Below, piece by piece: positions 8,323 through 13,038 of a DNA stretch of 13,038 nt. The stretch's first letter is position 1. Each line of letters starts with the position of its first letter. Source of the DNA: Bacteroidales bacterium (GTDB lineage Bacteria; Bacteroidota; Bacteroidia; Bacteroidales; GCA-2748055); NCBI GenBank assembly GCA_029934875.1, contig JAOZLK010000057.1, positions 1 to 13,038 of the forward strand. Direction: 5' to 3'. Both the position numbers and the translations under genes were made by a program. Under the pieces are notes generated by a model, which saw only the letters and a list, made by a program, of their open reading frames with translations, made no database searches and was not told where the DNA came from.

Positions 8323-8919
8323 CTAAATGCTGGGCACCCATTCCCAGCCCGTCTCCAGTTTTCTTACATGACCAAGGCTGGGAAATGGCATGAAATGCTG
8401 ACCGATAACCAGGGCATTCCTTTCAGAAACGAGCTTGAAGATTTCTATCTTACTCTTGACTGCTTCTTCAGGAAGGATGTCATAAATTGGTAACCAGTCC
8501 GGGTGTTCAAGATGAAGATAGTGCAAAACAGTATCACCAATATAGAATAGCTCCTCGTCTTCTGAATTGAAAGAAACAACCATATGCCCTGGAGTATGTC
8601 CTGGAGCAAAAATTACTGATATACCTGGTAAGATTTCAGGTTCCTTGTCTAATACGATCATTTTATCCTTTATTGGACTTAGTTGTTCCCGTGCAATCTT
8701 GACAAACAACTCATTTGTCTTTTCCAGGGCAAAATCAGAGAACCAGAATTCCCATTCATCCTTCCATATATAATACTGAGCATTTTTATAATATGGTATG
8801 CCATCCTGGTTGAGAGTACCCCCAATATGATCAGGATGGGCATGGGTAATAAATACACTGTCGATATCAGCAGGATCAATTCCGGCCAATTTCATTTTTT
8901 TTGGCAAATCCCCCGTCAT
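8323..8919 (-). CDS. MBL-fold metallo-hydrolase, C-terminal portion of a broken gene
   Basis: These 198 residues hold most of a metallo-beta-lactamase-fold hydrolase. THAHPDHIGG is the HxHxDH zinc motif (His26, His28, Asp30, His31). APGHTPGH supplies the third-site His108, GDT has Asp129, and late histidines include 175 (GQHF) and 184 (LGHV). The protein begins at TGDLPKKMKLAGIDPADID, which in intact relatives (about 280 residues) lies some 80-90 residues in. The first beta strands and the DTG-type segment before the zinc motif are therefore missing. In the frame upstream of the ATG a stop (TAG at 8944-8946 on this strand) comes only eight codons earlier. An N-terminal piece of the same family survives in another frame (8876-8983). 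This is a gene decayed by internal deletion plus frameshift, so an active enzyme is unlikely. The substrate class (lactone, thioester or other) is unknown. Confidence 0.75.
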   Translation of the reverse strand: MTGDLPKKMKLAGIDPADIDSVFITHAHPDHIGGTLNQDGIPYYKNAQYYIWKDEWEFWFSDFALEKTNELFVKIAREQLSPIKDKMIVLDKEPEILPGISVIFAPGHTPGHMVVSFNSEDEELFYIGDTVLHYLHLEHPDWLPIYDILPEEAVKSKIEIFKLVSERNALVIGQHFMPFPSLGHVRKLETGWEWVPSI

Positions 8920-8983
8920 TAATACAAATACATTCGAATTTCCCTAGTTTAAAACGATAGAAATCCTCTTGATTTTTCATCAT
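8876..8983 (-). pseudogene. Out-of-frame N-terminal remnant of the MBL-fold hydrolase gene
   Basis: From the ATG at 8983 a 35-codon frame runs to TGA at 8876. Its first part contains FYRFKLGKFEC followed by an IND-G turn. This matches the characteristic opening of the same MBL family, where relatives read roughly F.F.LG.FEC...SDG. After that point the frame diverges into nonsense, while the family sequence resumes one frame away at TGDLPKK. The junction is at about 8910-8920, where a G5 and an A8 run also lie. The pieces are ordered as in intact homologues, but about 60-70 codons are missing between them. Confidence 0.65.
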
Positions 8984-9141
8984 ATTTCTATTTACAGTGA
9001 GTAATATCTTTTAAAGCGTCCCCCTAACGAAGCTGTCATTCCACCATCCTCAGGGTTACCATTTCTTAAATTGCTTTGAAATTGTATTTTCTAACTTGAA
9101 AATGAAATGATAAAAAAAGCAATAAAATTTCTGCTGGGATA

Positions 9142-9173
9142 TTTATGATAACCGGGTTATCTATATATGTTTC
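9142..9173 (+). promoter_or_regulatory. Candidate promoter of the small RNA
   Basis: TTTA at 9142-9145 (3 of 4 to -33 TTTG) is separated by 20 nt from TATGTTTC at 9166-9173 (five of six fixed positions of the -7 consensus TAnnTTTG). The spacing is right for the Bacteroidota primary sigma factor. Transcription would begin near 9177-9180. Confidence 0.45.
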
Positions 9174-9177
9174 AATA

Positions 9178-9363
9178 CCTTAACTAAGTTATGATATATT
9201 CCAGCCAAAGTCAAGTCAGGTCTCATTGGATGTAGCCTGAAGTCGATGCGAAGGCAGCTTTGTCTGGACAGGTCTTTTTGATAAACCAAGCGGGAAAGGA
9301 ACTTCAAAGCTTCAAGGCAAGTTAGATCATTTTTGAGCCCGGGTGAAAAACCCGGGCATTTTT
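9178..9363 (+). ncRNA. Candidate structured small RNA, about 185 nt
   Basis: No protein-coding frame of note exists here; the longest start-to-stop frame I checked is 14 codons. The segment has a candidate promoter just upstream and a strong terminator at its 3' end, and the nearest + strand gene upstream ended 870 nt earlier. Bases 9200-9210 pair with 9258-9268 in an 11-position stem with one mismatch (CCAGCCAAAG against CTTTGTCTGG). Inside it, 9216-9226 pairs with 9230-9240 in a 10-bp hairpin with two single-base bulges and a TGG loop. A 5-bp helix, 9300-9304 with 9319-9323, follows before the terminator. The size would suit 6S RNA or an unnamed trans-acting RNA, but I recognise no family. 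A terminator-type riboswitch for the gene at 9467 is less likely, because that gene has its own promoter downstream of the hairpin. Confidence 0.55.
9337..9363 (+). terminator. Strong intrinsic terminator
   Basis: GCCCGGGT (9337-9344) and ACCCGGGC (9350-9357) form a perfect 8-bp, GC-rich stem with a GAAAA loop, followed by ATTTTT. The T tract lies only on the + strand side, so the direction is +. It is the clearest terminator in the window and has no protein gene upstream to serve. Confidence 0.88.
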
Positions 9364-9413
9364 GTCCCTGCTAGTCACAGATGACCCCTCCCTTTAAGTT
9401 AATCGCAACCTCA

Positions 9414-9445
9414 TTTGACTCATATTCCATAAGTTGGTAAATTGC
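9414..9445 (+). promoter_or_regulatory. Predicted promoter of the TPR-SpoIIE gene
   Basis: TTTG at 9414-9417 is a perfect -33 element. A 20-nt spacer leads to TAAATTGC at 9438-9445, a near match to TAnnTTTG. The start of transcription would be about 9450, leaving a 17-nt leader before the ATG at 9467. It also excludes the in-frame TTG at 9434 as the translation start. Confidence 0.6.
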
Positions 9446-9466
9446 AGACACCCATATTATTCAAAA

Positions 9467-11530
9467 ATGAACCACATAAAATCTTTTCTTTTTATAGTTC
9501 CCTTCATCATTGTGCTCATTCCAAAAGGATTTACACAGAGTCAACCTGCAATAGATTCTTTAAAGATGGTCGTTGCAGTATCAAAAGAAGATACCATTAA
9601 GATAGATGCACTAATAGCCTTGGGCAACGAATATCGATACGTCCAGCCTGACACTGCATTGTATTATTTCAACGAGGCCCTTGAGATTTCAGACAGAATC
9701 AATGCCTTAAAATTCAAAGCACACTGCTTGAGGAGTAGAGGTATAATGATTGAGAGTCAGGGATTCTATGACAAGGCAATGGCTGAGTATTTCAAAGCGT
9801 TGGAGGTGTTCGAGGATCTCGGTAACCAAAGTGGTATCGCAAGCTGTTACAGCGATATTGCAATTATCCACTACATGCAGGAATCCTATGAGCTCTGTGG
9901 CGAATACCTGACAAAATCCTTTGAGATAAAGAAAGAGCTGGGCGATAAGGAAGGGATTTCGAACTATTACTCCAACATGGCCATTATCAAAGAGGAACAA
10001 GGGCAGTATGCAAGTGCCATTGAATATGTTCAAAAATCCATTGGGCTTTTTGAAGAAAATGATGACAGAGTCGGGATCGCAACGGCATACGCAAATCTGG
10101 GTACTATAAACAATTCCATGGGAGCCTATGAAACGGCTCTGAGATACCATCTGAAATCCATCGAACTTTATGAAGAACTCCACAATAAAGACGGCATTGC
10201 TCATTCCACAAGTAATGTCGCTGGCTTGTATGGATTGATGGCAGATTCAACAGCTCGAACCCCGAAACAACAGAGTGCCTATCTGAAGGAAGCGATCAGC
10301 TATGGCAATAAATCTATGGACATAGCGAAAGAGATTGGCGCTTTGTATATACAGAATTATGTGGCAAATACGCTTATGTCTGTTTATGCCAGGCTAAGCA
10401 ATTACCGTTTAGCATTAGATTACGCTTATGTATTTATCTCCACCAGGGACAGCCTGTTCAACCAGGAAAAAACAAATGCCATCCAGGAAATGGAGACAAA
10501 ATATGAGACAGATAAGAAACAACAACAAATCGGATTGCAGGAATCACAACTGGTAGCGAAAGATGCCACCATCAGGCAGCAGAAAACCCAGCGAAATGCA
10601 CTTGGCACAGGATTTATAGCAGTGATCCTGATCGTTCTTCTCACTATCTATGCCTACGTGCAGAAAAGAAAGGATAATAAGAAGATCGTTGAACAAAATG
10701 AACAGATCACAGAGGCAATGGAGGAACTGGTTGTTTTGAACGAGGCCATTAGCAGACAAAAGAATGAGATTGTAGATAGTATCAACTATGCACAAAGGAT
10801 ACAATCGGCCATGTTGCCCCCTGAATCATATATAAATGAATTACTGATTGAGAATTTCATCCTATATAAACCAAGGGATATTGTCAGCGGAGATTTTTAC
10901 TGGATAAAACAGGTGAACCAATATGTCATAGTGGTCGCTGCCGATTGCTCAGGTCACGGTGTTCCAGGGGCATTTATGAGCATGCTAGGCATCAGTTATC
11001 TTAATGAAATCGTGCAAAGAAGAGAAATCACACAGGCAAACCATGTATTAAATGAGCTAAGAAATCAGATAAAGCATTCACTACGGCAACATGGCAAGCC
11101 CGATGAATCCAAAGATGGCATTGATATGGCGATATGCGTTATCGATATGAAGAATAAAAAGATGCAATACGCAGGTGCATATAATCCACTTTATCTGATT
11201 AAAGAGGAACAGGGGACTCCTATACTAACAGAAATCAAAGCGGACCGTATGCCGCTGGGTTATTATCCCGGTAAAGACAGGGCATTCACTAACCATGATG
11301 TAGCAATTGAAGCAGGAGATACATTCTATATTTTCTCTGATGGCTATAATGATCAGAAAGGTGGCGAAAATAACAGGAAATTTATGAGCGGAAACTTCAA
11401 GAACTTGCTCTTAGAAATACACGATCAACCCATGCTTGAGCAAAAAAGGATCCTGGAAAAAACAATTACGGATTGGATGGGAAACCAAACTCAAATGGAT
11501 GATATATTGGTTGTTGGACTACGGATTTAG
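9467..11530 (+). CDS. TPR-repeat, membrane-anchored SpoIIE-type (PP2C) serine phosphatase
   Basis: This 687-residue signalling protein starts with a signal peptide (about 1-24, ending GFTQS). Tetratricopeptide repeats fill about 45-325; regular copies such as GIASCYSDIAIIHY..., GISNYYSNMAIIKEEQGQY and GIATAYANLGTINNSMGAY recur about every 40 residues. A charged helix precedes one transmembrane segment (about 379-398), and a coiled coil runs over 400-445. The C-terminal SpoIIE phosphatase domain (about 465-687) keeps the metal-site motifs VSGDFYW (Asp476), ADCSGHGVPGAF (Asp493), DGIDMAICVID (from 550), FSDGYNDQKGG (Asp625) and QMDDILVVGLRI (Asp678, Asp679). The layout places the TPR sensor in the periplasm and the phosphatase in the cytoplasm. 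Such enzymes usually dephosphorylate an anti-sigma antagonist or similar phosphoserine switch protein, but no partner gene lies adjacent. The ATG at 9467 is chosen because the promoter lies upstream of it and the signal peptide begins there. Confidence 0.92.
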   Translation: MNHIKSFLFIVPFIIVLIPKGFTQSQPAIDSLKMVVAVSKEDTIKIDALIALGNEYRYVQPDTALYYFNEALEISDRINALKFKAHCLRSRGIMIESQGFYDKAMAEYFKALEVFEDLGNQSGIASCYSDIAIIHYMQESYELCGEYLTKSFEIKKELGDKEGISNYYSNMAIIKEEQGQYASAIEYVQKSIGLFEENDDRVGIATAYANLGTINNSMGAYETALRYHLKSIELYEELHNKDGIAHSTSNVAGLYGLMADSTARTPKQQSAYLKEAISYGNKSMDIAKEIGALYIQNYVANTLMSVYARLSNYRLALDYAYVFISTRDSLFNQEKTNAIQEMETKYETDKKQQQIGLQESQLVAKDATIRQQKTQRNALGTGFIAVILIVLLTIYAYVQKRKDNKKIVEQNEQITEAMEELVVLNEAISRQKNEIVDSINYAQRIQSAMLPPESYINELLIENFILYKPRDIVSGDFYWIKQVNQYVIVVAADCSGHGVPGAFMSMLGISYLNEIVQRREITQANHVLNELRNQIKHSLRQHGKPDESKDGIDMAICVIDMKNKKMQYAGAYNPLYLIKEEQGTPILTEIKADRMPLGYYPGKDRAFTNHDVAIEAGDTFYIFSDGYNDQKGGENNRKFMSGNFKNLLLEIHDQPMLEQKRILEKTITDWMGNQTQMDDILVVGLRI

Positions 11531-11567
11531 AGTTTTTTGTCATCTATTTGTCTCAATTATGATTTTC

Positions 11568-11598
11568 TTGACTATCACTGGGATAAGTCGTAACTTAC
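11568..11598 (+). promoter_or_regulatory. Candidate promoter of the SnoaL-like lipoprotein gene
   Basis: TTG (11568-11570) is followed after 20 nt by TAACTTAC (11591-11598), a partial -7 match (TAnnTT kept, last two bases off). The leader would be about 22 nt. The upstream gene ends 94 nt before the start codon without a visible hairpin, so read-through is also possible. Confidence 0.35.
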
Positions 11599-11624
11599 TG
11601 TAGTTAAGCTCTAAACTATTCATC

Positions 11625-12131
11625 ATGAAAAAATCACTTAAGAATGTTTTATGCTTATTCATGCTATTACCGTTATCTTTTAACGGATGCGATAAAGCAG
11701 ATCAATCTGCTAGTTTAAAACAAAAAGTTGATAAATATGTAGAATACTGGAATACAGCGGAATTTGAAGGGATTGAAAATATAATTCACCCTGATATTGA
11801 GATATTCAGCAGCCCAAAATTTGAATCCAGTTCAGGGATTGATCATTTTAAGGAGAACATTATTAACCTCCACTCAGCATATCCTAATTTCAAATTAGTA
11901 CTTGATGAAACGATTATTGATGTTGACAAGGCAGCAGGCTTATGGACAATAACAGGGACTAATACAGGATATGGAAGCAATCCACCAAGCGGAAAATCGA
12001 TTGAAGTCAAAGGGATGAGTATTCTTCATTTTAAGGATGGGAAAATTGTGGATGAGTGGATATCAGGAAATGACTTGTTATGGCTGCAGCAATTAGGATA
12101 TACTCTTAATCCTCCAGTCAATGAGGAATGA
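11625..12131 (+). CDS. SnoaL-like (ester cyclase type) predicted lipoprotein
   Basis: The 168-residue protein opens with a lysine-rich start, a hydrophobic run (about 7-18) and SFNGC. Cys22 fits a loose Bacteroidota lipobox, so the mature protein is probably lipid-anchored. The remainder (about 30-165) fits the NTF2-like SnoaL/ester-cyclase fold: YWNTAEFEGIENIIHPDIEIF, then YPNFKLVLDETIIDVDKAAG, the strand LWTITGTNTGYG, a PPSGKSIEVKG turn and HFKDGKIVDEW...LLWLQQLG. The order and spacing match the polyketide-cyclase-related family. Members in Bacteroidota are mostly uncharacterised, and neither catalysis nor substrate can be assigned. There is no obvious functional link to the upstream phosphatase. 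Confidence 0.8.
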   Translation: MKKSLKNVLCLFMLLPLSFNGCDKADQSASLKQKVDKYVEYWNTAEFEGIENIIHPDIEIFSSPKFESSSGIDHFKENIINLHSAYPNFKLVLDETIIDVDKAAGLWTITGTNTGYGSNPPSGKSIEVKGMSILHFKDGKIVDEWISGNDLLWLQQLGYTLNPPVNEE

Positions 12132-12345
12132 TTTGGGCGACTCAAAACATTGTGTTTAAGTCATACCCGCTCTACAATTAGCCGAACTCTTCCTTCATTA
12201 GCTTTTAAACTTTATGTAACCTGAGTTTGAGGGACGTGGTAAACTTGCTAAAGGATTGACATTCTGTGTTTTTCAGCGCAACTTGTTGGAAACAATAATC
12301 CAATAGTTGTGAATACAATCAAACAACTTAAAAACAAAACCCCTC

Positions 12346-12672
12346 ATGGCAAAGGATAAAGAATTCTCAGAGATACAAGAATACATTTCTGCCTTGAAGG
12401 CAGCCAGGTCTGAAATATCTCAAATTCTCGAGGAGAATAATGAAAAAGCTCTATCCAGGGCAGCAGGATATTATCCGGTTAAAATGAATCAGCTTCTGAC
12501 TGAAAGAAATATCCTCTCTGTTAGGAGCATATTTCCATTTATCGATCTGGCAGCCTTTCAAAAAAGAAAACAAGATATTGACCTGATAAATTTAAATTTA
12601 AAAAAGGACGATACTGAGCTCTTATGGGATGTTCTCCGAAGAATTGATCAGGAACTTGAAGAATTCAAATAG
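12346..12672 (+). CDS. Small helical protein of unknown function
   Basis: I do not recognise this 108-residue protein. It has no signal peptide or membrane segment and is predicted cytoplasmic. It is charged and helix-prone: a heptad-like stretch spans about 5-40 (EIQEYISALKAARSEISQI), and it ends with WDVLRRIDQELEEF. A middle part (VKMNQLLTERNILSVRSIFPFIDLAAF) could form a hydrophobic core. The ATG at 12346 is preceded by an A-rich leader typical of Bacteroidota starts, and codon usage looks coding throughout. Its stop lies 7 nt from the end of the convergent DUF1080 gene. The 214 nt upstream show no good terminator; only a weak TTG-N18-TAGTTGTG promoter-like pair (12283-12311) was seen. Confidence 0.65.
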   Translation: MAKDKEFSEIQEYISALKAARSEISQILEENNEKALSRAAGYYPVKMNQLLTERNILSVRSIFPFIDLAAFQKRKQDIDLINLNLKKDDTELLWDVLRRIDQELEEFK

Positions 12673-12679
12673 CTTCATC

Positions 12680-13038
12680 CTATTTCTCTGAAATCGCCGT
12701 AATCGCTTTCAATTCAATCTTTCTGAATTCAACCTCTGAACCCTCAGCCTGTAAGGCAATCTGGCCCTTATCTGCAGTGCAGTCATAACCATGGTTAACT
12801 AAAACTCCGTTTAACCAGACCTTTACCTCATTCCCTACAGCTTCAATAAGCATGGTATTCCATTCACCTATGGGCTTTTCAGTATCGTCAGTCAGATTTT
12901 TAATATTTCGGCCCTTCCCTTCAGTTATACCCCAGTTTTCTTTTGGTCCACGTCGGCTTTCCATATCGGGCACCTTTATATCTTCAACAATACACCAGAC
13001 ATCACCGGCATTATTATGTTGCATTTGCACCTCCATGG
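12680..13038 (-). CDS. DUF1080 (3-keto-disaccharide hydrolase family) protein, C-terminal part (partial)
   Basis: The frame is open to the right edge; the 119 codons seen are the 3' end of the gene. The signature of the DUF1080 concanavalin-like domain is clear: EVQMQHNNAGDVWCI, then GEWNTMLIEAVGNEVKVWLNGVLVNHGY and the closing KGQIALQAEGSEVEFRKIELK. Members with known activity hydrolyse 3-keto-glycosides produced by sugar oxidoreductases, and many are exported. The N-terminal half, including any signal peptide and most of the active site, lies outside the window. The methionine near 13036 is internal, not the start, because the domain normally begins well before EVQM. The protein ends just after the domain. 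Confidence 0.85.
   Translation of the reverse strand, partial: MEVQMQHNNAGDVWCIVEDIKVPDMESRRGPKENWGITEGKGRNIKNLTDDTEKPIGEWNTMLIEAVGNEVKVWLNGVLVNHGYDCTADKGQIALQAEGSEVEFRKIELKAITAISEK

Noticed and set aside
8992..9090. A 32-codon minus-strand frame just upstream of the MBL remnant, ending in GGRFKRYYSL and a stop
   Set aside because: It reads like a protein C-terminus, but it has no start in range, is too short to identify, and is preceded by a stop and AT-rich DNA. It may be another gene remnant; not supportable as a feature.
9191..9235. A 14-codon ATG frame inside the small RNA candidate
   Set aside because: Very short, without a recognisable product, and it overlaps the strongest paired regions.
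9250..9272. GCGAAGGCAGCTTTGTCTGGACAG resembles a stretch of 16S rRNA
   Set aside because: The resemblance stops after a few bases and the flanks do not match rRNA; the bases are better explained by the local stem with 9201-9210.
12283..12319. Short inverted repeats around TTGTTGGAAACAA near the start of the 108-residue gene
   Set aside because: The 5-bp arms in AT-rich DNA are expected by chance and no T tract follows; neither a terminator nor an operator can be argued.

Overview
The window looks like a chromosomal segment of a Bacteroidota bacterium, probably in or near the Bacteroidales/Marinilabiliales. The evidence is a secreted protein with a type A type-IX-secretion (T9SS) sorting tail, a helix-hairpin-helix/outer-membrane barrel protein of a kind confined to this phylum, a TPR-SpoIIE phosphatase, a DUF1080 glycan enzyme, A-rich translation starts without Shine-Dalgarno sites, and several promoters of the Bacteroidota form TTTG-N19-21-TAnnTTTG. 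The placement is an inference. No tRNA, rRNA, CRISPR array or intact insertion sequence was seen.

Layout. Positions 1-2143 (+) hold the 3' end of a probable outer-membrane protein gene, overlapping by 11 nt a gene for a 653-residue exported protein with an N-terminal HhH domain and a beta-rich body. Its stop overlaps by 4 nt the stop of recJ (2140-3855, -). recJ and lysS (3954-5714, +) are divergent, and each has its own perfect -7 box in the 98 nt between their starts. lysS has a C-terminal winged-helix-like extension, joined to the catalytic core through a linker encoded by seven tandem 7-bp repeats. Next come a T9SS cargo protein with a CxxCH motif (5951-6781, +) and, convergent to it, a Cys/Met-metabolism PLP enzyme (6785-7990, -).

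Positions 8056-8983 are a decay zone. A DUF4345 gene lacks its 5' half, and an MBL-fold hydrolase gene has lost an internal segment and its reading frame, leaving its N-terminal piece stranded in another frame. Beyond it, about 9142-9364 looks like a free-standing structured small RNA gene: promoter, strong predicted secondary structure and a textbook intrinsic terminator, with no protein gene to terminate. It is the best candidate here for something undescribed.

The right part (+) has a TPR-transmembrane-SpoIIE phosphatase (9467-11530) with its own promoter, a SnoaL-like lipoprotein (11625-12131) and a small unrecognised helical protein (12346-12672). The window ends inside a DUF1080 (3-keto-glycoside hydrolase family) gene on the - strand. 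Apart from the pair at the left edge there is no clear multi-gene operon; this is a mosaic of housekeeping, envelope and signalling genes.
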